Positions 32,532 to 39,853 of a DNA stretch of 64,000 bases are shown one piece after another. Under the pieces are notes generated by a model. The model was given only the letters and a program-made list of their open reading frames with translations. It had not been told where the DNA came from and ran no database searches. The position numbers were made by a program, and so were the translations under genes. The DNA is from JBFLXB01 sp964570625 (GTDB lineage Bacteria; Nitrospirota; Nitrospiria; 2-01-FULL-66-17), in assembly GCA_964570625.1 (NCBI GenBank), contig CAZMYW010000027.1, forward strand, positions 310,001-374,000. The letters run 5' to 3'. Every line of letters starts with the position of its first letter. Within the stretch, counting starts at the first letter, position 1.

Positions 32532-34565
32532 GTCCTGGATGTCGCGGGTGGTGAAGGGCCGCGCCGGTTCCGCCCCCAGAATCCGTCGCAGAATCGAATT
32601 CAGCGTCACCGGGTCGTTGTCGAACCCGCCGTGCGTCGTACTGCGCGAGGTGCTGGCCGCACCGTGACCACGCCCGGCGATCACCAGCGCCGGGAGTCCT
32701 CCGACCATACGCTGTACCACCTTGTAGACCTCGTCGTCGGCCCCGAGAAATTTCTCCATCCCGAGAATCGGCACGCCGCGGCGCCCCTCAAAGGCGTTGC
32801 TGACCAGATAGAGCAATGACTTCCCGTACGGCCCCACGGAATCGGCCCGCTCGGCTTCATCCCCGAGCAAGAAGAGGCTCGGGATCGGGCACCGGCCCTC
32901 CCGGATAACGGGCAGCACCAGTCGCTTGAATAACGCGACCGTGATCGCGGGCGCCATGAAGTGCAGGCTCTTGATCGGTATCCCCAAGGCGGTGAGGTGC
33001 GGCAGGGCGTGCGCGGCGAAGATGCACCCGGCGCTGTGGCCCACCACGTGGAGTTCCCAGCGTCGTCGCTCGGACTCGCCCGCGCGTTTGAGCGCGGCCT
33101 GGCCGTGCCGCGCCAGCATGGCCATCCCGCCCCGCCTGGCCGGATGCTCCGAGGCCAGCCGCGCGTTTTCTTTCATCTCGTTCCACAACGCGGTTCCGGG
33201 AACCGCCGCGGTCAGCTCGATCGACCGGTCTTTGGCCTCGAGCAGGCCCTCGCGCAAGCGATGCATCCACTCCGCGGCCCCGGCTCGTTGGTCGACGTCG
33301 GTGAACAGGTCGCGGATCATCCCGTTGAGCGACTCCACCACCCCCGACTCCCACATCACGTGGAGCGGGTAGATCTCGTTGGCCAGCAACACGTCGCGAA
33401 ACGCCACGACCCGTCGCGCCACCGCCTGCTCGTCGTTGAGCCCGCCGTGCAGATACAGCAACACCCGACGTTTGGACCAGGTCTTCGCGGCCGCGGGAAT
33501 GACGTCGTCGAACAGCCGTGCGAGGTCTTGTTCGGTGGTCCAGTACTCGCCGGACATGGACAACTCCCCGTTGTTGCCCACATCGATCACATAGGGACGG
33601 ATCGCCGCCAGCGGAATCGCTTGGCTGGCCCGCTGCAGGCCTTCAGTGGTGTCGGTCGCCCCCGCGGCCCAGAGATCCACCGCCACCGGCACGCCGAGTT
33701 GCGCCACCCAGACGTCGGTGGTGTGCAACAGATAGTCTTCATACGGCAGCAGCGCAAAACCCTCGGCGCCCCACCGGCGGCCCCAGGAGTTCTGGACGAT
33801 GAACCCCTGCGAGGTATACCCCACGATGGCCACCGCGTGCCCGCTGTCGGCCCGTCCTTTGCGCGCGATCACGGGCAACTCGCGCTGCCGCACCATCCCG
33901 CCCGATCGGTAGGAGAGCTTGACCTTGCGGGGCCCGGGGGTGTCCCACCCCGCGTGCACCATGAGTGTGGCGTACAAGACGCCGACCTCGTTGAGTGCCG
34001 CGTGCATGTCGCGCACCTGGCGGTGCATGACGCGATAATACGCGCCACCCGGCGTCGCGAGCGCCTCGTCCGCGATCGCCGGCGTAAAATGGTGCACACC
34101 GCGCCGGTCTTTGGGCCACGAGCGTTCGCCGCACACGCCGTGGCGCACCCAGCCCTTGATCGTGCCGCGCGCCGACGAGCCTTCGTACTGCTCGCCCGGC
34201 CATTCGTCGTACCGGCGCGCCAGTTCGTAGAGCATCCGAGCGCTGACCCGCCTCACCACCTTGCGCTGGTTCAGCAGAAAGTTGATCGCCGCGGCCAGCG
34301 CGTAGCCGGTGCAGGCGCCCTCGGCACCCTGATCCAGAATCTCGGGCACCGCGTCGCAGTTGATCAATTGATCGGGAAGCGGGATCAGCCGGGGCTGATA
34401 AAACCAGTCACGAACGTCGATGCGATCCGGAAATGCGTCGAGGAACCGCCCCATGCGCTGCCCCGCAGAGGTCGCACCCTCCGGCCGAGAGGCCGGTTGA
34501 CGCGCAGCCGGTCGAGGCGGACGGGTACGCGATCGAGCCGACGCGGAGCGGTGTTTGGCGACCAT
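32529..34565 (-). CDS. papain-like cysteine peptidase fused to an alpha/beta hydrolase
   Basis: 678 residues; ATG at 34565 after AAAGGAG. After a basic/proline-rich leader (1-40), a C1-type peptidase domain spans about 60-295: DQGAEGACTGYA with Q79 and nucleophile C85, H243 in DSGHAVAIVGY, and N259 in VQNSWG. About 360-680 is an alpha/beta-hydrolase with YLHGG (oxyanion loop, 371-375) and nucleophile elbow GHSAG (S511). There is no signal peptide, so it should be cytoplasmic unless exported by other means. The usual papain CGSCW is ACTGY, lacking the neighbouring disulphide Cys as in bacterial C1 members. I know of no characterised protein with this pairing; substrates are unknown. The C terminus ends inside the repeat boundary. 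Confidence 0.8.
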   Translation of the reverse strand: MVAKHRSASARSRTRPPRPAARQPASRPEGATSAGQRMGRFLDAFPDRIDVRDWFYQPRLIPLPDQLINCDAVPEILDQGAEGACTGYALAAAINFLLNQRKVVRRVSARMLYELARRYDEWPGEQYEGSSARGTIKGWVRHGVCGERSWPKDRRGVHHFTPAIADEALATPGGAYYRVMHRQVRDMHAALNEVGVLYATLMVHAGWDTPGPRKVKLSYRSGGMVRQRELPVIARKGRADSGHAVAIVGYTSQGFIVQNSWGRRWGAEGFALLPYEDYLLHTTDVWVAQLGVPVAVDLWAAGATDTTEGLQRASQAIPLAAIRPYVIDVGNNGELSMSGEYWTTEQDLARLFDDVIPAAAKTWSKRRVLLYLHGGLNDEQAVARRVVAFRDVLLANEIYPLHVMWESGVVESLNGMIRDLFTDVDQRAGAAEWMHRLREGLLEAKDRSIELTAAVPGTALWNEMKENARLASEHPARRGGMAMLARHGQAALKRAGESERRRWELHVVGHSAGCIFAAHALPHLTALGIPIKSLHFMAPAITVALFKRLVLPVIREGRCPIPSLFLLGDEAERADSVGPYGKSLLYLVSNAFEGRRGVPILGMEKFLGADDEVYKVVQRMVGGLPALVIAGRGHGAASTSRSTTHGGFDNDPVTLNSILRRILGAEPARPFTTRDIQD

Positions 34566-34691
34566 GAGACTCCTTTCCCAGATGGAACGAGCCGACGATC
34601 AGTCGCACAACTCAAGGAAGGTAACGGCAAGAGCATTAGCAAACAGCCGCCGCGAAGTCAAGCAAGTTATTTCGAGATGGAATATCCCTGC

Positions 34692-34812
34692 AGGCTGCTG
34701 AAAAAGGCCCATCTGCTGCGTTCTCGGTCGTCGGAAATCCTCACGTACGACCCAGTACGCTCCGGTTTTCCTCCTTCCTGCGGCCTTGCAGCTGGGCCTT
34801 TTTGAGCAGCCT
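34692..34812. repeat. palindromic repeat, type A
   Basis: 121 bases with ends AGGCTGCTGAAAAAGG and CCTTTTTGAGCAGCCT, and the core in the order CTCACGTACGACCCAGTACG. It ends 2 bases before the stop codon of the guanylyltransferase-like gene. The rest of the 34566-34814 gap shows nothing else. Confidence 0.9.
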
Positions 34813-34814
34813 CC

Positions 34815-35720
34815 CTACGCGCAGAGGGGAAGGGCGTCTGCCGAGACCTCTCCCAGAACCTCTTGCAACCGCGCTTCCACCCCGCAATCCGTCCATCCCG
34901 CGTCTTTGACCGGAAGAACTGTCAGGGTAGGGCGCGTCAGCCCAGGGAGCCGGCGCAGAAAGGCCGACGAGAAGTTCAAGGGGTGAAACGTCCGGTACAC
35001 CTCATCGATCTCTTCGCGTGTGCCTGCGCTCACCGCCAGACGGCGAAACGCGCCCGCGAGCACCGGCGCCGCCTCCTGGACATACGCCCACAACGTGCTG
35101 GCGCGAAACACCATCACGAACGTGTTCCACAGCGCCCCCCGCTCGATCAACTCAGCCGCCCGAGTGGCGCCGGGTTTTTCCACGAATCGCGTCACCGCAC
35201 ACAGACCGTTCGAGTCCGGCGCTCCCGGCACCACGTATCCATAGTCCGCCTCGGGGCCGGTCGGCGCCACGGCGAGCAGGACGACCCGGGACGGTTGACG
35301 CTCCACAGCTTCGCAGGCGCGCGCGACCTGCGTCATAAACGCCTCGTCATTCGTGACCATATGGTCCGAGGGAAACACCGCCACCGTGGCGTCGCCGTAC
35401 TCCCGGCCGATGCTCACCAGGGGCAGCAAGAGTCCGGGCGCCGTGTCTTTGTTCTCGGGCTGCACCACCACGCGACCGCCCGGACGATTCGCAAGTTGTC
35501 GCCACACATCGGGAAACGCAAAGTGATCGCGGCTGACCACGGTGAACAACCGGCGTGGCGTGATCAAGCGTTCGGCACGGCGGAAGGTCTGCTCCAGCAG
35601 CGAACCGGCCCCCGTAAAATCGACATACTGCTTGGGCAACGCGTCACCGCGCAGCCGGCGCACGAACGCCTCCAACCGACGCCCGTCTCCCCCCGCCAAC
35701 ACGATACCGCAGCGCACCAT
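34815..35720 (-). CDS. mannose-1-phosphate guanylyltransferase-like nucleotidyltransferase
   Basis: 301 residues from the ATG at 35720 after GGGAGGAG. The nucleotide loop GIVLAGGDGRRL, PKQY, the VFPSDHMV metal-binding segment and FVEKPG match GDP-mannose pyrophosphorylases of the ManC class without the C-terminal isomerase domain. VLPVKDAGWTDCGVEARLQEVL fits the end of the domain (usual W-x-D-x-G). It would make GDP-mannose or a related sugar nucleotide for surface polysaccharide. No glycosyltransferase is adjacent. Confidence 0.82.
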   Translation of the reverse strand: MVRCGIVLAGGDGRRLEAFVRRLRGDALPKQYVDFTGAGSLLEQTFRRAERLITPRRLFTVVSRDHFAFPDVWRQLANRPGGRVVVQPENKDTAPGLLLPLVSIGREYGDATVAVFPSDHMVTNDEAFMTQVARACEAVERQPSRVVLLAVAPTGPEADYGYVVPGAPDSNGLCAVTRFVEKPGATRAAELIERGALWNTFVMVFRASTLWAYVQEAAPVLAGAFRRLAVSAGTREEIDEVYRTFHPLNFSSAFLRRLPGLTRPTLTVLPVKDAGWTDCGVEARLQEVLGEVSADALPLCA

Positions 35721-35885
35721 GGCTCCTCCCGCGTCCTTCATCATGCCTCCCGTTGTTGGATGGAAAACAGAAAAGATCAATTCGACAAAAACAGCGATGA
35801 AGGATAGCCGAGGGCGGACCTTCTGTAAAATCGATGCCGCGTTCAACGAGTTCGAAACATGATGAAACAGTGAGCAAGAGATGCC

Positions 35886-35915
35886 TTGACCTCGCGGTTT
35901 CTCGCGTGCTATCAC
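35886..35915 (+). promoter_or_regulatory. predicted promoter of the riboswitch leader
   Basis: TTGACC (35886-35891), 18-base spacer, TATCAC (35910-35915). It lies about 85 bases before the aptamer on the same strand. The -10 is weak. Confidence 0.4.
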
Positions 35916-36000
35916 CTTACTGGTGAGACGCGGACGCGAAACGATCGCGGGACGGACTTCACGTTTTCGAAAGGACACGATCTCAGACACACAGTTGTAA

Positions 36001-36092
36001 ACACCTTCCATCATGGCAAACTGCCGGCGACGGCAGGACGCAAAGCACCGGATCTTCCGAGACGCTGAAGACAGCCGGGCCGCCGAGGTGGC
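36001..36092 (+). ncRNA. cyclic-di-GMP-I (GEMM-I) riboswitch aptamer
   Basis: The GEMM-I conserved blocks occur in order and spacing: ATGGCAAAC (36013-36021), a hairpin TGCCG-GCGA-CGGCA with a GNRA tetraloop, GGACGCAAAGC (36036-36046), a P3 arm, and CCGGGCCGCC (36075-36084). CACCT near 36002 pairs with AGGTG near 36086 to close P1. The G in ATGGCAAAC at the discriminating position favours c-di-GMP over cyclic AMP-GMP. It sits directly upstream of the anti-sigma-like gene. Confidence 0.85.
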
Positions 36093-36152
36093 AATAATCA
36101 AACCAGTGATTATTGGCATGTCGGGAGCCCGGCTTTTCTATTCCGGCTCCCG
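36073..36152 (+). terminator. riboswitch expression platform with competing hairpins
   Basis: AGCCGGGC inside the aptamer (36073-36080) is complementary to GCCCGGCT (36127-36134), which is followed by TTTT: a terminator that can form only if the aptamer is open. Alternatively CGGGAGCC (36122-36129) pairs with GGCTCCCG (36145-36152). A further hairpin, AATAATCA/TGATTATT, lies at 36093-36114. The layout predicts that ligand binding prevents termination (an ON switch); this is inference. Confidence 0.55.
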
Positions 36153-36181
36153 CGGTTGGCGTCACGGGGAACAGTCTCGCG

Positions 36182-36964
36182 ATGTACGACTGCTCGGAGA
36201 TCAACAAACTCCTGCATCCCTCCCTGGATCGGGAGCTGGACATCAAAGAGTCCCTCCGCGTCCAGACCCACCTCAAAGACTGCGCCTCGTGTCGCGAACG
36301 GCTCCTGGACGATCAAGAATTCCTGGCATACCTCCCGTCGCTCCTGACGCCGAACCCCGCGCCGGACACCGTGCGTCAAGCCGTCACCGATGCGCTATCG
36401 CGTGAGGCTCATCGGCTCGACCAGAGCAGGCTCCGGTGGCGCGCGCTCGCCTCACCCAGCATGCTCGCGGCGGTTACGGTGCTTCTGGCCCTGTTCTACG
36501 TCATCCCCCACCCGCAGATCCCGACATTGGTGAAGATCGCCCTGGCCGAACATCGGCTCTACATGAAAGACCCTGCGCTCCTGCAAATCAAGAACGACGA
36601 CGTGCGAACCGTGACGCACGCGCTCCAACAGCGACTACCCTTCCCTCTCCACGTCCCGCCAAAAACCACGGCCGACGTCCGACTGGTCGGCGCCGACGTG
36701 ATGCCCCACCCGATCCCCTCCGCGGTGCTTGCGTACCAGGTGAACGACTCACCCGTCTCGCTGCTCGTCACCACCCCGCGAAATATCTCGTTCTCCAACG
36801 CCGCGACCCGGACCTTCAAAAACACGCTCTTTCACTCCGCCTTCCTCGATGGCCTCCACGTGCTGCAGTGGTCGGACCACCGCCACACCTACGTCCTGGT
36901 GGCCTGCCGCGACACACCAGTCGACTCCCTCCCCTTCGCCGTGCTCACGGCCGATGGCTCCTAA
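36182..36964 (+). CDS. zinc-finger (zf-HC2) anti-sigma-like membrane protein
   Basis: 260 residues from the ATG at 36182. The N-terminal 45 residues carry the anti-sigma zinc-finger pattern C-x(n)-H-x3-C-x2-C (MYDCSEINKLLHPSLDRELD ... HLKDCASCRERLL). A basic segment and a single membrane helix (MLAAVTVLLALFYVIPHP, about residues 97-114) follow; the remaining 140 residues form a presumed periplasmic sensor domain. Such proteins hold an ECF sigma factor until a signal arrives, but no sigma gene is next to it, so it may be an orphan or have another partner. Expression appears to be controlled by the c-di-GMP riboswitch upstream. Confidence 0.78.
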   Translation: MYDCSEINKLLHPSLDRELDIKESLRVQTHLKDCASCRERLLDDQEFLAYLPSLLTPNPAPDTVRQAVTDALSREAHRLDQSRLRWRALASPSMLAAVTVLLALFYVIPHPQIPTLVKIALAEHRLYMKDPALLQIKNDDVRTVTHALQQRLPFPLHVPPKTTADVRLVGADVMPHPIPSAVLAYQVNDSPVSLLVTTPRNISFSNAATRTFKNTLFHSAFLDGLHVLQWSDHRHTYVLVACRDTPVDSLPFAVLTADGS

Positions 36965-37117
36965 CCCACTCCCCTTAAGAATCGGGAAATTGACACGTAG
37001 CACCAATCCGGGATAGAACAGCCCCGTCCACTAGGGCCTCGTCCTCAACCGCAGGGTCAAAAACCTTGTCATCTCCTGCGTCCACGCGTGCGGTTTTAGA
37101 GCATGCTGGAAGGGTGA

Positions 37118-38260
37118 GAAGAGCGGGGTCAAAAACAAAAGAAAATTAAACAAAAAGAGAGAGAAATTCAGGACCTTTCGCGAAGTCTAGCGCTCTTTCA
37201 GTCAGACCTCCAAGATTGTTTCATTTGTCCGACCTGCTTGAAATCCTATCCGATCATAAAACAGGATGAGATTAGTGAGGCGCATATTTTGCCCAAAGCC
37301 TCTGGCGGCACGTTGAAGACCTATCTCTGTGTAAAGTGTAACAGTACGTTTGGGAGTCGGCAGGACAAATGGTTTGGAGAATACCTCGGGGTGATAAAGG
37401 ACAAGGATCGCTCTATTTTTGGATGCGAAACAAAAAAAGGTTACTTTGAAATTGAGGGTATTCGTGTAGGTGGTAAATTCGAGTTTACGCTCCAAGATGG
37501 ATTCCAGTTGTTTATCTGGCAGGATAAGACATCTCCTGCGGCGCTGAAGAAACTACAAGAGCTTCGAAACAATGGAGGTCTAAGCACATACAACGTCAGC
37601 ATCCCGATTCCACTTCTAGAGGAGGAAAACCAGAGGCTTTCGGGGATCGGTTTTCTTACCGCGGCTTACTTACTGTGGTTTAAAGAATTTGGATACTCAT
37701 GGGCTCTGCAAAAACACCTCGAACCAATAAGGCAGCAGATCCATAAACCGACAGAATCAATTTTGCCTGCAAAGTTTTTGGCTACTACGAATAGCGTGTT
37801 TGACAGTCCGTGGATTGGAATCGCCTTTCTAGGCGGCGAAGTGGCTCTCGCGGCTGGTCTCGCGAATCATGTTGTCCTTTTGCCTCCAGCGGACAGAGTT
37901 GATTTCTATCATCGAATCTCTCGAATCGACACAGAAAACATCAAGTTGAGTAACCTCCGGACATTTAGTTTTTATAAAAATCACTCCTTCGATGGCCCAT
38001 TGGGAATACTGTTTGGGGATTGCCTTGCCTTGGCCCCTGATGCGCTGCGGGTTGGCGGAAATCCAAATGTTGCTGTGCTGTTTCTCCCGCCTGAAGGAGA
38101 CTCGCCTCAACTCCTGTACCCAGTTCCTGCAAACACCTCAATTTCTATTCCCCCAGACGCTATTAGGATAAGGTCGAGAAGAGGGCGCTTAGCGCCACTG
38201 GCTACGTTGGGCGAAGGCGGGCCAGCAGCTGTAGTTCCGGAGTCCGGAAGCCCCGCGTGA
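37118..38260 (+). CDS. HNH-type nuclease-like protein with unclear start, foreign-looking
   Basis: The zinc/HNH region is ICPTC, then AHILPKASGG and CVKCNSTFGSRQDKW, in the first part of the frame; about 300 uncharacterised residues follow. CPTC lies upstream of the first standard-type start (TTG at 37238), and the open frame continues back to 37118 without any ATG, GTG or TTG, only ATT codons (for example 37145). Either a rare start is used or the 5' end was lost. The gene and its upstream spacer are much richer in A+T than its neighbours, suggesting horizontal transfer. It could be a defence or mobile-element nuclease. Coordinates give the full open frame. Confidence 0.55.
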   Translation, partial: EERGQKQKKIKQKEREIQDLSRSLALFQSDLQDCFICPTCLKSYPIIKQDEISEAHILPKASGGTLKTYLCVKCNSTFGSRQDKWFGEYLGVIKDKDRSIFGCETKKGYFEIEGIRVGGKFEFTLQDGFQLFIWQDKTSPAALKKLQELRNNGGLSTYNVSIPIPLLEEENQRLSGIGFLTAAYLLWFKEFGYSWALQKHLEPIRQQIHKPTESILPAKFLATTNSVFDSPWIGIAFLGGEVALAAGLANHVVLLPPADRVDFYHRISRIDTENIKLSNLRTFSFYKNHSFDGPLGILFGDCLALAPDALRVGGNPNVAVLFLPPEGDSPQLLYPVPANTSISIPPDAIRIRSRRGRLAPLATLGEGGPAAVVPESGSPA

Positions 38261-38391
38261 CGCTTCGCAAAGTGATCGATGGCTTATCGCTGTGATCGGA
38301 GGGATATCCAGAACCAGTTGATTCTGACCCCTCAAGCTGAATCCAGCGAGACCCGCATTGAGGGCCGCGTCGTCCCTTCACAGGGGGAACT

Positions 38392-38889
38392 ATGAAGGCA
38401 ATGGCTTCTTTCGCTTTGCTGCTACTGCTAACGAGCTGTGCCGGGCTTGAGCCGGTGCCGGACTCAGAGCGCACGTTCGAGGGTGTCTTTGAAGCTCCAG
38501 GATTCACTAAGGATCAGATATTCACGGCGACACGAATCTGGATCGCAGAGAATTTCAGATCAGCAAAGGCAGTAGTCGAATACGAGAATAAAGAGGAGGG
38601 TACGCTAATCGGAAACGGAGTCATTTCATACCCTTGTAACGGCATTGACTGCATCGCGAAGGGGAATTGGAAAGTACCATTCACGATGCGGGTCGACATG
38701 AAGGATCAAAAGTTTCGTCTAACGTTCTCAAATCTGCGGCTCACGTGGCCGCCCTCGTCCAACTATCCGGCCGCTGACGGTCCGATGGTTCAGCGCGGCC
38801 AGTTGGAAGCGGTAAGACCCAAGCTGTTGGCATTCGGCCCTGCCATCCTAGATTCCATATCGAGCAACAGAAAGGCGAGCGACTTTTGA
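38392..38889 (+). CDS. DUF4468-type lipoprotein
   Basis: 165 residues with a clear lipoprotein signal (MKAMASFALLLLLTSC). FEAPGFTKDQIFTATRIWIA followed by NFRSAKAVVEYENKEEGTLI and CIAKGNWKVPFTMRVDMKDQ resemble the DUF4468 TBP-like domain. Function is unknown; it is expected at the inner leaflet of the outer membrane. It lies in the same AT-richer island as the HNH-type gene, followed by a short GGGGTCAGACTTGAC scar-like sequence at 38918. Confidence 0.72.
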   Translation: MKAMASFALLLLLTSCAGLEPVPDSERTFEGVFEAPGFTKDQIFTATRIWIAENFRSAKAVVEYENKEEGTLIGNGVISYPCNGIDCIAKGNWKVPFTMRVDMKDQKFRLTFSNLRLTWPPSSNYPAADGPMVQRGQLEAVRPKLLAFGPAILDSISSNRKASDF

Positions 38890-39048
38890 AATCCAACAAG
38901 TCCAATACAGCCGACTCGGGGTCAGACTTGACTTGTTGACTTCTTGAGAGGTCTTCAAGTTTTGGAACGGATCTCTCGCGAAGAACCCACTCTTTTAACG
39001 CAATAACGCACTCAGAAACTTCCCGAAGCGGGTGCGTAGTTGCTTGGG

Positions 39049-39831
39049 CTAGAACTCGTACGCGGCGATCGTTTTCACCAGCAGGTCGTCGCTGGCTTGG
39101 GTGAGGCCCACGCCTATGCCGAAATCCACGTCCACTGGGCCGATCGGGAATTTGACGGCTGGGACGAGGTAGTGGATCTGCGCGTCCCACGGCTTCCAGT
39201 CGCTGAACTCGCCTAGCGCTCCGTAGCCTTCGAGGCCCAGGCGGACCTTGCCCATCGGCGCGTATACCCCCACCGCGTATTCGAACTCCACGCCCTCGTC
39301 CACATCAGGAGCATCGAGCGCTTTTTCGAAGATCGGGTTGAGCCGCACAATTACGGGCGCGAAGGTTTTCTCGAAGATCAGACGGGTTTCGAGTTTCTCG
39401 GAGCGGCCGTAGGCGGTGTTGGGAATGTAGTATTCGAAGTACAGCGCGGTGTCGAAGAGCCGCTCGCCCGCTTCAAAAAACCGGTAGCGCGACACCACGG
39501 CCCGAAACTGCACGTACTCGAAACTCGCGGCGGGGTGATCCTCGAAGTCCAGGTAGCCCGCGATCGTCCAGCGATCGGTGACGCCGTACTCCAGCTCGAG
39601 CGAGTGCCGCGACAGGCCCTCCTTGCCCACCAGGATCGTGGGGCGACCCGCAAAGTCGTACGTGGCGTCGGATTGGAGCACGTGGTCGAACCAGTAGACC
39701 AACTCGACCTCACTCTGAGAAGGCGTCGCATATCCGTAGACCTTGAACCCACGGGCCTGCGCGTCGTTCATTTCGAGAAACGGCAGGAGGGTGAGGAGCA
39801 ACGAACCGCCGAGCCGATAATGTGGCTTCAT
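39049..39831 (-). CDS. outer-membrane beta-barrel protein of unknown function
   Basis: 260 residues from the ATG at 39831 after GAAAGGGGA. A signal peptide ends near AQA-RGF; the mature protein is rich in aromatic alternating strands (VELVYWFDHVLQSD, RFFEAGERLFDTALYFEYY) and ends in AAYEF, a BAM-type C terminus. It starts 23 bases after polX ends, in the same direction. No substrate or specific family can be named. Confidence 0.72.
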   Translation of the reverse strand: MKPHYRLGGSLLLTLLPFLEMNDAQARGFKVYGYATPSQSEVELVYWFDHVLQSDATYDFAGRPTILVGKEGLSRHSLELEYGVTDRWTIAGYLDFEDHPAASFEYVQFRAVVSRYRFFEAGERLFDTALYFEYYIPNTAYGRSEKLETRLIFEKTFAPVIVRLNPIFEKALDAPDVDEGVEFEYAVGVYAPMGKVRLGLEGYGALGEFSDWKPWDAQIHYLVPAVKFPIGPVDVDFGIGVGLTQASDDLLVKTIAAYEF

Positions 39832-39853
39832 GGGTCCCCTTTCAAGCCGTCTG

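Noticed and set aside
36001..36092. Cyclic AMP-GMP (GEMM-Ib) specificity for the riboswitch
   Set aside because: The discriminating position before GCAAAC is G, as in c-di-GMP binders; ligand choice still needs a binding test.
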